From Gammaproteobacteria bacterium (lineage in GTDB: Bacteria > Pseudomonadota > Gammaproteobacteria > GCA-002705445 > GCA-002716945), in the NCBI GenBank assembly GCA_016779485.1, contig JADHNN010000002.1, forward strand, positions 64,580 to 128,579: DNA of 64,000 nt, in the 5' to 3' direction. Shown one piece after another: positions 10,541 to 19,898 of the stretch (its first letter is position 1; each line of letters opens with the position of its first letter). Position numbers and translations under genes: made by a program. The notes beneath the pieces were generated by a model. That model made no database searches. It worked only from the letters and a program-made list of their open reading frames with translations, and was not told where the DNA came from.

Positions 10541-11654
10541 AAAAAAGATTTTTATAATAGCTGGAGAATCTTCTGGTGATCAGCATGCGGCAGCGTATAT
10601 AAAGGAACATTTGAAGCTAAATAAAAATATCTCTTTTGTTGCATTCGGTCAGAGTGAAATTAAGAAAACTAATGCAAACGTAATTTATGATACTGAGGAG
10701 ATATCTGTAGTGGGAATTAGTGAAGTTTTATCTAAATATAGTAAAATTATGAGAGCGCTTCGATCCGCTAAACAATATATTTATAATAATAGACCAAATT
10801 TAATTGTATTAGTAGATTATGTGGAATTTAATCTAAAAGTTGCACGATATGCAAAAAAACTTGGTATTCCTGTTTTATTTTACGTAGCTCCTCAAGTGTG
10901 GGCTTGGCGTGAAAAAAGATCACAGAAATTTATAGAAGCAATAAATCACCTTGCAGTAATTTTTCCATTCGAGGAGGTATTTTTTAAAAGATATACACAA
11001 AATGTATCATATGTTGGTCATCCGCTAAATGATAGACACGAATTAATTAATTCAATAAAGAACTATCAAGATAGAATTATTGATTTGGGGATATTTCCTG
11101 GTAGCAGAGAATCTGAAATCAAGAACAATATATTTATAATGTTAGATTGTATACAAAAAAGTAAAAAAGAAAAAGTTGCAATTTTTTATGCCGATGAGAC
11201 ATCAAAATATAGAATTATGAAATTACTTCCAGAAGAATTTCATAAACTTTTAATTTCTGGTAAAGATATCAATCAGATTAGTAACTGTAAAAAAGCCTTA
11301 TGCGCATCAGGAACCATAACTCTTCAACTGGCAATATTAAATATACCTATGGTCATTATGTATAATCTTTCTTACATATCATATTTTATAATGAAACGTT
11401 TAATCACGGTACAATATATTGGTCTTGTTAATCTTATCTTAGGCTCTTCAATAGGAAAAATGCCAATTGTAAAAGAATTTATTCAACCTACGTATAATGA
11501 TCAAGTAGATATTATGGTTGAACTTAATAGTATTGATAATGATAAGATTTATAGAAATAAATTCTTTGAGAATTATGAAAGGATAAGAAAAAAACTTTCA
11601 GAAAAACCAAAAGAAACTCTAGCAAGTATAGCTGAAAGAATGTTGAAACCCTAA
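10533..11654 (+). CDS. lpxB: Lipid-A-disaccharide synthase
   Basis: GT19 glycosyltransferase joining 2,3-diacyl-GlcN-1-P (lipid X, or its diamino analogue) to UDP-2,3-diacylglucosamine. The 373 residues include the N-terminal AGESSGDQHAA, VDYVEFNLKVA, VAPQVWAWREKR, VGHPLNDR and GIFPGSRESEI blocks diagnostic of LpxB. In most gammaproteobacteria lpxB follows lpxA on the same strand; here it is inverted relative to lpxA and the two stop codons abut (11654/11655). It shares a transcript with gnnA-gnnB. Confidence 0.95.
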   Translation: MDKKKIFIIAGESSGDQHAAAYIKEHLKLNKNISFVAFGQSEIKKTNANVIYDTEEISVVGISEVLSKYSKIMRALRSAKQYIYNNRPNLIVLVDYVEFNLKVARYAKKLGIPVLFYVAPQVWAWREKRSQKFIEAINHLAVIFPFEEVFFKRYTQNVSYVGHPLNDRHELINSIKNYQDRIIDLGIFPGSRESEIKNNIFIMLDCIQKSKKEKVAIFYADETSKYRIMKLLPEEFHKLLISGKDINQISNCKKALCASGTITLQLAILNIPMVIMYNLSYISYFIMKRLITVQYIGLVNLILGSSIGKMPIVKEFIQPTYNDQVDIMVELNSIDNDKIYRNKFFENYERIRKKLSEKPKETLASIAERMLKP

Positions 11655-12425
11655 CTAGCGGGTGATCCCTCTCCTACTATTTTTAATGAAGTCAACAAAA
11701 TAATTAGAGTATTCACTATTGATATTAAGATTTTTGAATAAATTTATTTTTTCTTTGAGAGGCTTACTTGATCTAATAAAGATTTTAAAACATTTTTCTA
11801 ACTTTTTAATATCTTCATCATTAAAGTTTTTTCTCTTTAGGCCTTCTGTATTTATTTTATATGCTTTAGCATGATTGCCCGCTATAAGTGTGTAAGGTGT
11901 TACATCTTGAGATATGACTGTCCCAAGTCCTGAAAATGCATACATACCAATTCTGCAAAATTGATGTACTAGTGTAAAACCACCTAAAGAGACATTTGAT
12001 TCAACTTCAACGTGTCCTGCTAAACTAGCTGCATTTGATAAAATACATCCATCATGAATAATACAATCATGAGCAACATGCGTATACGCCATAAATAAGT
12101 TATTATTTCCTATATTAGTATCTGAAATACCATCTTTTGTTCCTCTGTGAATGCTACAATTTTCTCTAAAGATATTATTGTCACCAATAGTACATGTAGT
12201 TTTTTCGTTCTTAAACTTAAGGTCTTGTGGATGTTCGCCAATACTTGAATGTTGATAGACTATATTATTCTTTCCAAGAGATGTATTTTCTCTAATTACA
12301 GCATGTTCTTTGATAATTGTACCTTCATCAATAGATACGTTTTTATCAATAATAGCATAAGCTCCTATCTTAACATTTGAACTGATAGATGCTGATGAAT
12401 CTATTATTGCTGTTTTATGAATCAT
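11655..12425 (-). CDS. lpxA: UDP-(N-acetyl)glucosamine-type O/N-acyltransferase, first step of lipid A
   Basis: Left-handed beta-helix hexapeptide acyltransferase that loads a 3-hydroxyacyl chain from ACP on position 3 of the UDP-amino sugar. The 256 residues show hexapeptide repeats, QHSSIGEHPQDLKF, and the catalytic His119 in THVAHDC (equivalent to E. coli His125). Ungapped alignment puts Leu167 at the E. coli Gly173 hydrocarbon-ruler site, suggesting a shorter acyl chain than C14. With gnnA-gnnB next door the substrate may be UDP-GlcNAc3N, giving an amide link. Overlaps fabZ by 11 nt. Confidence 0.95.
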   Translation of the reverse strand: MIHKTAIIDSSASISSNVKIGAYAIIDKNVSIDEGTIIKEHAVIRENTSLGKNNIVYQHSSIGEHPQDLKFKNEKTTCTIGDNNIFRENCSIHRGTKDGISDTNIGNNNLFMAYTHVAHDCIIHDGCILSNAASLAGHVEVESNVSLGGFTLVHQFCRIGMYAFSGLGTVISQDVTPYTLIAGNHAKAYKINTEGLKRKNFNDEDIKKLEKCFKIFIRSSKPLKEKINLFKNLNINSEYSNYFVDFIKNSRRGITR

Positions 12426-12846
12426 TTTTAGATCTAACAGCGCCTATTAGGTCAGCTGTACATACTACCTTATCATCAACATGGCATTCAGCTGAAAATT
12501 TATGTATATCTCTTTTACTTTGTATTAGTGATGCATTAATAATAACTATATCTCCTGGCATAACTTGCTTTTTGAATCTTGCTTTATCTACGCCGACGAA
12601 ATAATACAACTGATTTGACATGTCTCTCTTATTACTCTCTACATCAAGTATTGCGGTTGCTTGTGCCATAGACTCTAATAATAGAACGCCAGGAAATACA
12701 GGATAATTAGGAAAGTGTCCTTGAAAGAAAGGCTCGTTATTGCTTACATTTTTTTGTGCAACTATTGATTCACTTTTTTTAAGTTCAATAATCTTATCAA
12801 TAAGCAGAAATGGAAACCTATGTGGTAAATAGTTTTGAATATTCAT
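12415..12846 (-). CDS. fabZ: (3R)-hydroxyacyl-ACP dehydratase
   Basis: Hot-dog dehydratase of type II fatty-acid synthesis; it competes with LpxA and LpxD for 3-hydroxyacyl-ACP, which is why it is embedded among the lpx genes. The 143 residues contain LPHRFPFLLIDK, and GHFPNYPVFPGVLLLESMAQA with the catalytic His and Glu. Six nt downstream of lpxD and overlapping lpxA. Confidence 0.97.
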   Translation of the reverse strand: MNIQNYLPHRFPFLLIDKIIELKKSESIVAQKNVSNNEPFFQGHFPNYPVFPGVLLLESMAQATAILDVESNKRDMSNQLYYFVGVDKARFKKQVMPGDIVIINASLIQSKRDIHKFSAECHVDDKVVCTADLIGAVRSKNDS

Positions 12847-12851
12847 ATAAA

Positions 12852-13742
12852 TTACCTATTTTTTTTATAAAGATTTCTGAATAATACTTGATTTTTTCTC
12901 CAATTACGAACACTATCAGCAGCCATTCCAGATGCGTACTCACCTTTAGATTTAATAGATTTCGTTATCATCGACATTCCATGAATGTGCACATCATCAC
13001 AAATAGAAATATGACCATTGATACCTGAACCTCCGCCAATAGTACAATTATTTCCAATTATTGTACTGCCAGCAATACCTGTACACGCAGCGATTGCTGT
13101 ATTACATCCAATAATAACATTGTGTGCTACATGTACTAAGTTATCAATCTTACAATTATTTTTTAAAACCGTGTTATCTATTAAACCTCTGTCAATTGTT
13201 GTTCCTGATCCAATTTCTACGTTATCTTCAATAACTACAGAGCCAACATGAGGAATTTTTTGCCACTTCTCATGATCTTTATATAAACCAAATCCATCTG
13301 AGCCAACCACAGTGTTTGGATGAATTATTACATTATCGCCTATGTGAGTGTTATGGTTTATAAAAACACCAGGATACAAGATACAGTTTTTTCCAACTGT
13401 GACATTCTCTCCAACAGTTACGTTATAAAAATTATCAAGTAATTTATATTCAGAATAAGAAGATATTGTCTCAAGTAATTTCGTTAGAGAATGCATTACA
13501 TTATCACATCTGAAAATATAAATACTATCATCAATATCCTGCGAAAAGTTTTTATTAACTAGCAGGCCGCCAAATGGGGAAAAGTCATGCTTATCACTAT
13601 CATTTAAAATAAAACCTAAAGACTTAGGTAATGGATTTGATAAAGTAGATAATGTATCAAATAGACGAGAACTCTGTTGACTGCACTCAGCATCAATCAA
13701 TTTGCAAAGTTCGTAAGAGTTGTAAGCCTTAGAGAGCTTCAT
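12852..13742 (-). CDS. lpxD: UDP-3-O-(3-hydroxyacyl)glucosamine N-acyltransferase
   Basis: Third acylation enzyme of lipid A; adds the 2-N-linked hydroxyacyl chain. The N-terminal uridine-binding domain (about 1-100) is followed by hexapeptide repeats from residue 110 and the catalytic motif VHVAHNVIIG (His204/His207), then GGGSGINGHI. At 296 residues it is shorter than E. coli LpxD (341), mainly in the N-terminal domain and the C-terminal helix. One nt separates it from skp. Confidence 0.95.
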   Translation of the reverse strand: MKLSKAYNSYELCKLIDAECSQQSSRLFDTLSTLSNPLPKSLGFILNDSDKHDFSPFGGLLVNKNFSQDIDDSIYIFRCDNVMHSLTKLLETISSYSEYKLLDNFYNVTVGENVTVGKNCILYPGVFINHNTHIGDNVIIHPNTVVGSDGFGLYKDHEKWQKIPHVGSVVIEDNVEIGSGTTIDRGLIDNTVLKNNCKIDNLVHVAHNVIIGCNTAIAACTGIAGSTIIGNNCTIGGGSGINGHISICDDVHIHGMSMITKSIKSKGEYASGMAADSVRNWRKNQVLFRNLYKKNR

Positions 13743-13743
13743 A

Positions 13744-14244
13744 TTAGTTAAGTATGTTAATTATATCTTGCGTTATATCAACATATTTCTTAGCAAATAA
13801 GGTAGTCCCATCAGCTCTTAGGATTAAATCATAATCATTCTTTTCAGCATACTCATTAATAGCCTTTTCAACAATAATCCTTATTCTTTGTAACTCTGAA
13901 TTCTGTTTAGCTTGAAGCTCTTGCTGAAGTTTCTGTTGTTTATTTCTAAATTCTTGTTCTGTTTGATTAATTTCTTTTATTTTTTCTTTTCTATCATTTT
14001 TAGACATAGTTCTTTCATTTTTTAAATAGTCATCATTAAGCTTATTCCATGAAGTTTCTAATTTATTTAATTCATCAGCTTTAGGCTTAAATTCTTTTTT
14101 TAAATTATTTTGGGATTGTTTATAAATAGGTATCTCTTTAAATAGAACATCCAATTTGACTACACCTATTTTTGTATCTGCATATAAATTATTTGAAAGT
14201 ATAACTAGAAAAAATAAAGGTAATATATTTATTCTTTTAAACAT
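13744..14244 (-). CDS. skp: OmpH/Skp-family periplasmic chaperone
   Basis: Holds unfolded outer-membrane proteins in the periplasm for delivery to BamA. The 166 residues have a signal peptide (hydrophobic ILPLFFLVILSNNLYA, cleavage probably after YADT), the OmpH start TKIGVVKLDVLF, a long Lys/Glu-rich coiled coil (about 45-125) forming the tentacles, and a C-terminal Y-A-x-K-N-D-Y-D-L-I-L oligomerisation strand. Position between bamA (1-nt overlap) and lpxD is universal in this class. Confidence 0.93.
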   Translation of the reverse strand: MFKRINILPLFFLVILSNNLYADTKIGVVKLDVLFKEIPIYKQSQNNLKKEFKPKADELNKLETSWNKLNDDYLKNERTMSKNDRKEKIKEINQTEQEFRNKQQKLQQELQAKQNSELQRIRIIVEKAINEYAEKNDYDLILRADGTTLFAKKYVDITQDIINILN

Positions 14245-16580
14245 TAGAAAGCTCCTCCAAGTGAAAATATTATAGGTTTAGTGTCGTCTCCACTTTTTGA
14301 CTTAAATGTATCAACAAAGCCCATTGAAACAGCACCTACTGGCGTTCTAAAATTTAGCTGGACACCATAACTACCTCTTAAGTCACTATAACTAAAATCA
14401 GAAACATCTTCAAATACATTGCCTATATCTAGAAATAACGAAGCTCTAAATATCCTTTTGTCAGCTCCTAAAAATGGTGGTGGTGGGAAAACCCAATCAT
14501 TTTGCAAAGCTAAGAAAAAATCTCCTCCAATTGCATCACAAGTCTTTGCTGTACAGGTTGTATTGTTACTCAAAGGCCCAAGACTATTTGTATCAAAGCC
14601 TCTGACAGACCTATCACCTCCGGCAAAAAATTTATCATGAAAAGGTAATGAAGATGTGCCTATAAGTCCCATGCCTAAACCAGCTTGTGGCTTAACGGTA
14701 AATACAGTATTCCAGTCAAACATGTCAAAAAAATTTAGAACATAAGGTGTGTTATATTCGCCAGTAAATTTCATGGAAACATACGAATAATCTAAATCCG
14801 GAGGTAAGTAAAAATTACCATTCAGTGATTGTCTTTTACCTATTGATGCATAAAAGGTTCTATCTCTTGTATCTTCAGTTATGTTTCCATTAAACAAAAA
14901 ACCTATATGTGTATTCCCATGTTTATTAATAAAGCTTGTAACATTGGAAGGTGACCCTATTGTAGTCGTATAATCTGTGAGTACTAGTTCTGTACCATAT
15001 CCGTATGACCGGGTTTCTGAAATTGGTACGTTATAACTAATACCATAAGCTATAGTGTCAGAGAGATATGATGCAGTTGAAGTTGAAGATACATCAGTCT
15101 CACTAAACACGAGACTAGTTGATTTTGACATTCCATCATTAGTAAAGTACGGATCTGTATTACGATAACGGATTAATTTTTTATAAGAGCTCTTCTCAAG
15201 TTCAAGTGCAACATTATTACCTTTTCCTAAAAAATTGTCTTGCTGAACCTTAATATTAAAGATTGCACCAGAAGAGTCAGAATATCCCGCTCCAACTTTA
15301 AATTCACCAGATTGTGTTTCTTCTAGAATAAAATCTATATCTATAAGTCCTAAAGATTCATCAATAATTGTTTTTTTGATATCAACGTTATTAACGTAAT
15401 TGAGACGTTGTAGTCTTATTTTCGATCTATCAGTATTTTTTTGAGAGTATATTGATGATTCAAATTGCCTGAGCTCTCTTCGATATACTTCATCATTTGT
15501 TTTACTATTACCTTTAATATTAATTCTTCTAACAAATGATTTTTTTTTAGGGTTTATATTAAATGTTATATCCACAAAGTTTGAATCATTTGAAAAGTTT
15601 GCATTATAAGAGATTTCTGGGAAAGCATATCCTTCTTCACCCAGAAGAAACTCTATGCTTTCTTTTGTAGATTCTATTCTAGATCTAGAAAATATTGAAC
15701 CAGGTTTTAGGTTATAATCAAAAACATTAGCATAAATTTCAGATGAGAATTTTTCTAAGCCATAAGCTTTAATTGTTCCGAATTTAAAAAGTTCTCCTTC
15801 ATTAATTGATAAGGTAACATAAATATTTTTTTTATTTGGTGATAGATTTACTTGTTTTGAAACAATATCAAATTTTGCATATCCACGATTAAAATAATAA
15901 TCTTTAATTGCTTCTATATCTTGGTCTAATAATGTGCTGTTATAAATATCTTTATCGGACCATACTTCAAACCAGTATTTTGGTCCAGATTTGATTAAAG
16001 ACCTAAGCTGTCTGTCTGAATATTTATTATTTCCAATAATTTTTATTTCTTTAATTGTTGACGCTAACCCTTCATCTATAAGTAGAGACAATTCTATTAG
16101 ATTATTGTCTAATTCTTTTTCTGTGATTGATATTGCTGACGAATACCTGCCATTATCATAATATAGCCTAGTTAATTCTTGTTGGACTTTATCAATTAGA
16201 TTTTTGTTATAAGGTTTACTTTGTGATATCCCAATACTCTTCAGTGAGCTAACTATTTGTTCAGTTTCTACAAGACTGTTACCATCAATAAGTATTTTTG
16301 AAATTATTGGTCTCTCAGTTACACTAATATAAGCAGTGTTACTTTCTATTTTAATTTTTATATCCTTGAATAGATTTGTAGAAAATAGATTTTTTATAAA
16401 AAGTGAGATGTCATTCTTAGTATAGGTTTTTCCTATTTCAATTCTAGAATATTCGATAATTTGAGATGATGTAATTCGATTGTTACCGTCTATAACAATA
16501 AAGTTTACTTGCTTATCAATAGAATATGCGTGAACTGGTAATAGTAAAAATAATAATAAATAAATGTATATTTTATTCAT
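14244..16580 (-). CDS. bamA: Outer membrane protein assembly factor BamA
   Basis: Central Omp85 insertase of the BAM complex. The 778 residues have a cleavable signal peptide (first about 20), five POTRA domains to about residue 420, and a 16-strand barrel; the conserved FFAGGDRSVRGFDTNSLGP segment corresponds to the barrel lid-lock (VRGF) motif, and the C-terminus ends in a beta-signal (IIFSLGGAF, terminal Phe). Overlaps rseP by 4 nt and skp by 1 nt. Confidence 0.97.
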   Translation of the reverse strand: MNKIYIYLLLFLLLPVHAYSIDKQVNFIVIDGNNRITSSQIIEYSRIEIGKTYTKNDISLFIKNLFSTNLFKDIKIKIESNTAYISVTERPIISKILIDGNSLVETEQIVSSLKSIGISQSKPYNKNLIDKVQQELTRLYYDNGRYSSAISITEKELDNNLIELSLLIDEGLASTIKEIKIIGNNKYSDRQLRSLIKSGPKYWFEVWSDKDIYNSTLLDQDIEAIKDYYFNRGYAKFDIVSKQVNLSPNKKNIYVTLSINEGELFKFGTIKAYGLEKFSSEIYANVFDYNLKPGSIFSRSRIESTKESIEFLLGEEGYAFPEISYNANFSNDSNFVDITFNINPKKKSFVRRINIKGNSKTNDEVYRRELRQFESSIYSQKNTDRSKIRLQRLNYVNNVDIKKTIIDESLGLIDIDFILEETQSGEFKVGAGYSDSSGAIFNIKVQQDNFLGKGNNVALELEKSSYKKLIRYRNTDPYFTNDGMSKSTSLVFSETDVSSTSTASYLSDTIAYGISYNVPISETRSYGYGTELVLTDYTTTIGSPSNVTSFINKHGNTHIGFLFNGNITEDTRDRTFYASIGKRQSLNGNFYLPPDLDYSYVSMKFTGEYNTPYVLNFFDMFDWNTVFTVKPQAGLGMGLIGTSSLPFHDKFFAGGDRSVRGFDTNSLGPLSNNTTCTAKTCDAIGGDFFLALQNDWVFPPPPFLGADKRIFRASLFLDIGNVFEDVSDFSYSDLRGSYGVQLNFRTPVGAVSMGFVDTFKSKSGDDTKPIIFSLGGAF

Positions 16581-17893
16581 GAAAGTATGCGAACGAGATC
16601 ATTATAAAAGGCGATGATCATGATTAATCCCAAAAGAGTAATACCAACAAACTGAGCTCCTATTTGTATATTTTGTGGTAACTCTTTCCCGGTAATTATC
16701 TCATATGTGTAATAAACTAGATGACCGCCATCAAGCATAGGAATGGGCAGAAGATTAAGAACTCCTAGACTAACACTTAGTATTGCTAGTAAAAAAAGAA
16801 AATAAGATAATCCCATTTCTAATGATTTTCCTGAAAATTGAGCAATCGACAAAGGACCGCTCAAGTTTTTTACATTTGCCTCACCTGTAACAAGTTTTCC
16901 GATCATTTTAAAAGTCAGAATCGTATAATCAAATGTACTTTGAATAGATTTTGTAAATGAATCTTTTATATTATAACTTACATTTATATACGATGATAAA
17001 TTTGGCTTCTGTGAAATTCCAAGATAGCCTTTATTATTCTTAGAAATTATCGTAGCTGTGTACTGAACAGTTTCTTTATTTCTTTCTGCTATGATATTTA
17101 TGTTTTTTCCTGGGTTGGTAACAATGAAATCAACAAAATCTTGCCAATTTTTCATAATTTTGTTATCGACTGAAATAATTTTGTCATCAACAAGAATATT
17201 TTCATTATTAATTTGATTAGTCACAGAACCAATAACTATGTTTCTATTTGGTGAAACCACTTTAATACCTATATTTTTTATAATATCACCCTCTTTATTA
17301 AGAATAGATGATTGGTAGCTTAGTTTGTACTCAGTTATATTTTCAAAAGTATCTATTAGTGATAATGTAATTGGCTTTTCATTCATTACATTATTAAGTA
17401 TTTCAATGCGCACATCTTGCCAGCGCTGAACGGAAATATTATTAACCGAAGTAATTTGATATATATTTTCTGTATTGTCTATATTGACAGTTGGTTTTAT
17501 ACCACTGATGCCGTTAAGATATGTCATTGTAAAAAAAATAATTGCTAATATTAAGTTAAATATAGGTCCAGCAGCAACAATTGCAAACTTTTGATATACA
17601 CTTTTTTTATCAAAACAATATTTATAATCTTCTTTTTTAATATTATTAGAATCTCCATCTGGAGTTTTAGATTCAAGCATCTGAACATAGCCACCAAGCG
17701 GTATCATGCAAAGTGAATATTCAGTTGAGTTCTCGCTGTGCTTAGATTTTATAATTGGTTTTCCAAATCCTACACTAAACTTCAAAACTCTGACATTACA
17801 TAGTCTTGCAACAATAAAGTGGCCATATTCATGAAATGTCACCAATATACCGATAGCGATTAAAAAACCAATGATGCTGTAGATTAAATCCAT
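16577..17893 (-). CDS. rseP: Site-2 membrane metalloprotease RseP
   Basis: Intramembrane zinc protease that completes anti-sigma-E degradation and clears signal-peptide remnants. The 438 residues show the zinc motif TFHEYGHF in the first membrane helix, VGFGKPI and IPLGGYVQM membrane-reentrant loop, a periplasmic PDZ region (about 200-290), and NLLPIPMLDGGHL with the third zinc ligand Asp in the C-terminal membrane segment. Its likely client, a very short anti-sigma factor, is encoded at 48795-49142. Confidence 0.96.
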   Translation of the reverse strand: MDLIYSIIGFLIAIGILVTFHEYGHFIVARLCNVRVLKFSVGFGKPIIKSKHSENSTEYSLCMIPLGGYVQMLESKTPDGDSNNIKKEDYKYCFDKKSVYQKFAIVAAGPIFNLILAIIFFTMTYLNGISGIKPTVNIDNTENIYQITSVNNISVQRWQDVRIEILNNVMNEKPITLSLIDTFENITEYKLSYQSSILNKEGDIIKNIGIKVVSPNRNIVIGSVTNQINNENILVDDKIISVDNKIMKNWQDFVDFIVTNPGKNINIIAERNKETVQYTATIISKNNKGYLGISQKPNLSSYINVSYNIKDSFTKSIQSTFDYTILTFKMIGKLVTGEANVKNLSGPLSIAQFSGKSLEMGLSYFLFLLAILSVSLGVLNLLPIPMLDGGHLVYYTYEIITGKELPQNIQIGAQFVGITLLGLIMIIAFYNDLVRILS

Positions 17894-17895
17894 TG

Positions 17896-19089
17896 TTATA
17901 AATATTTATGTTTTATATAGTTTTTAGTTGATATTCTTATTTCATTATCATTATCTATCAGTGATTGAAAATCGTTATGATTAACAAATTCACTAGTTTC
18001 AAGGATATATTCTATAATGTTAGGAATATCCAAAAATGATATCTTATTTTCTAAGAAGTATTCTACACTAATTTCGTTAGCTGCATTAAGGATTAATCCT
18101 GAATTTTTAGCAGTTTCTGCTGCATATCTAGCGAGCTTATAACAAGGAAATTTGTCAATAGGTACCTCTTCAAACGAGAAACTTGTATAGTCATAATCTT
18201 GAATATTATCTAGAAAAGTTCTTCTTGGAAATGTTAAAGCATAGGATATAGGAATCATCATATTAGGATTAGACATGTGTGATATAATTGAGCCATCAAA
18301 AAACTCAACCAAAGCATGTATTTTACTCTCTCTGTGGATAATCGCCTGAATATTAGATAGATCAATATTAAAAAGTATTTTAGCTTCAATAATCTCTAGT
18401 CCTTTATTCATCATCGTTGCAGAATCAATAGATATTTTTGTACCCATATTCCAAGTAGGATGTTTGACAGCATCATGAACAGTAATGTTTTTAAAATCTT
18501 TCACATCTAAATCTATAAATGGTCCACCAGAAGCAGTGATAGTTAGTTTTTTTATATTTTGTTGATAATAATCTTGATCGTTGATCTTATAATCAAGCCC
18601 AGAAGATAAGATAATTTGTAGTAATGCATTATGTTCACTATCAATAGGAATAAGCTGGGCCCTTGTTTTTTTTAGCAAGGAAATAATCGCATTACCAGCA
18701 GATACGAGTATTTCTTTATTTGCGATTAGAATTATTTTATGACTTTTTATTGCTTCAATCACAGGATTAATGCATTCAAATCCAACAATCGCTGCAATCA
18801 CAGAATTAACATTAGAATCTGAAATAATTACGCTCAAACCGTCATCGCCATATATTATTTCAGTATCATTAATTTTTTGTCCATATTCTTTTACAAAATT
18901 ATTGTAAGATATTCTATCTGTTATAACTGCAAATTTTGGGTGATATTGTTTAATTTGCTTATAAAAAAGTAGAGTGTTTTTATGGCATGATATTCCAAAA
19001 ACAGTCAATTCATCAGATAGTTGAGAAATCACTTTCAAAGAACTTTGACCAATAGACCCAGTACTTCCTAGTATAGTTATCATCCTCAT
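17896..19089 (-). CDS. dxr: 1-deoxy-D-xylulose 5-phosphate reductoisomerase
   Basis: Second enzyme of the MEP isoprenoid pathway (DXP to MEP, NADPH). Contains the NADPH motif ITILGSTGSIGQSS, NKEILVSAG, LIPIDSEHNAL (metal-binding Asp/Glu), TASGGPF and HPTWNMGTKISIDSATMMNKGLE, so the active site is complete. The open frame allows a start at 19101, but I chose the ATG at 19089: it overlaps the cdsA stop as ATGA and gives the usual MRMITILG N-terminus and 397 residues. Neither start has a clear Shine-Dalgarno. Confidence 0.94.
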   Translation of the reverse strand: MRMITILGSTGSIGQSSLKVISQLSDELTVFGISCHKNTLLFYKQIKQYHPKFAVITDRISYNNFVKEYGQKINDTEIIYGDDGLSVIISDSNVNSVIAAIVGFECINPVIEAIKSHKIILIANKEILVSAGNAIISLLKKTRAQLIPIDSEHNALLQIILSSGLDYKINDQDYYQQNIKKLTITASGGPFIDLDVKDFKNITVHDAVKHPTWNMGTKISIDSATMMNKGLEIIEAKILFNIDLSNIQAIIHRESKIHALVEFFDGSIISHMSNPNMMIPISYALTFPRRTFLDNIQDYDYTSFSFEEVPIDKFPCYKLARYAAETAKNSGLILNAANEISVEYFLENKISFLDIPNIIEYILETSEFVNHNDFQSLIDNDNEIRISTKNYIKHKYL

Positions 19090-19898
19090 GTCATAAACCA
19101 TAAATAAAATAACGGTAGTGACGGGAGGTAGCTATCAAGTCTATCTAGTAATCCTCCATGCCCCGGCAAAATATTACTTGTATCTTTTACATTATATCCA
19201 CGTTTAATAAGACTTATAAATAAATCACCAGAAAATGCAAATAAAATAAATAGACTTAATAATATTAAATCAGTATTTGTCCATATCATGTTATTCATAT
19301 TGAAAAATATAATAAAGAAAATAAGTGATAGTATATACGACCCAATATATCCCTCTAGAGTTTTATTTGGGCTAATATTAGTAACTATTTTATGTTTACC
19401 AAAAGATTTACCTACAATATATGCGGATGTATCAATAACTGTAATTAAATATATAAGTAAAAAGAAATAAAACTTATTGTCAGATAAATTATTATTTATC
19501 GAAAGTGGTGTGTTATTCGGAGAAAGATTAATCAAATGAAGAAATAATATAGAAAAAATAATAAAACCAATCCAGTTATTATTATTTTTTAAGAAATATT
19601 TTAATCTTTCAGAATTGATTAACATATATAACATCAAATAGATCCAAAAAAATGAAGATAATAATGAAATATAGTACATATTCAAGGAATTAAAATAATG
19701 TATTAATAATAATAATCCAAAAAAAACTAATGTTTGGAATTTAGAATTTGATTGTAAATTTATCCATTCATAGAATGATATTAATACGATTATATATATA
19801 GTAATTATCATAAAATAATTATTACCAAAAAAATAAAGCAACATTAAGTAAAGAAGAATAAACGTAACGGTTATAAATCTTTTAAGAAGCTGTGGCAT
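19086..19898 (-). CDS. cdsA: Phosphatidate cytidylyltransferase
   Basis: Integral membrane enzyme making CDP-diacylglycerol from phosphatidate and CTP. The 270 residues are mostly hydrophobic with about seven or eight membrane segments; the CDP-alcohol signature appears as a C-terminal block running from SGDLFISLIKRGYNVKDTSN into ILPGHGGLLDRLDS, which carries the conserved K-R-x-x-x-x-K-D and G-H-G-G-x-x-D-R-x-D motifs. Upstream NKTLEGYIGS also fits. N-terminal half is poorly conserved. Confidence 0.95.
   Translation of the reverse strand: MPQLLKRFITVTFILLYLMLLYFFGNNYFMIITIYIIVLISFYEWINLQSNSKFQTLVFFGLLLLIHYFNSLNMYYISLLSSFFWIYLMLYMLINSERLKYFLKNNNNWIGFIIFSILFLHLINLSPNNTPLSINNNLSDNKFYFFLLIYLITVIDTSAYIVGKSFGKHKIVTNISPNKTLEGYIGSYILSLIFFIIFFNMNNMIWTNTDLILLSLFILFAFSGDLFISLIKRGYNVKDTSNILPGHGGLLDRLDSYLPSLPLFYLWFMT

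Noticed and set aside
19090-19101. Longer dxr start adding MVYD
   Set aside because: It adds residues before the conserved N-terminus; the ATGA overlap with cdsA at 19089 fits the operon's style. Neither has a Shine-Dalgarno, so this is a preference.
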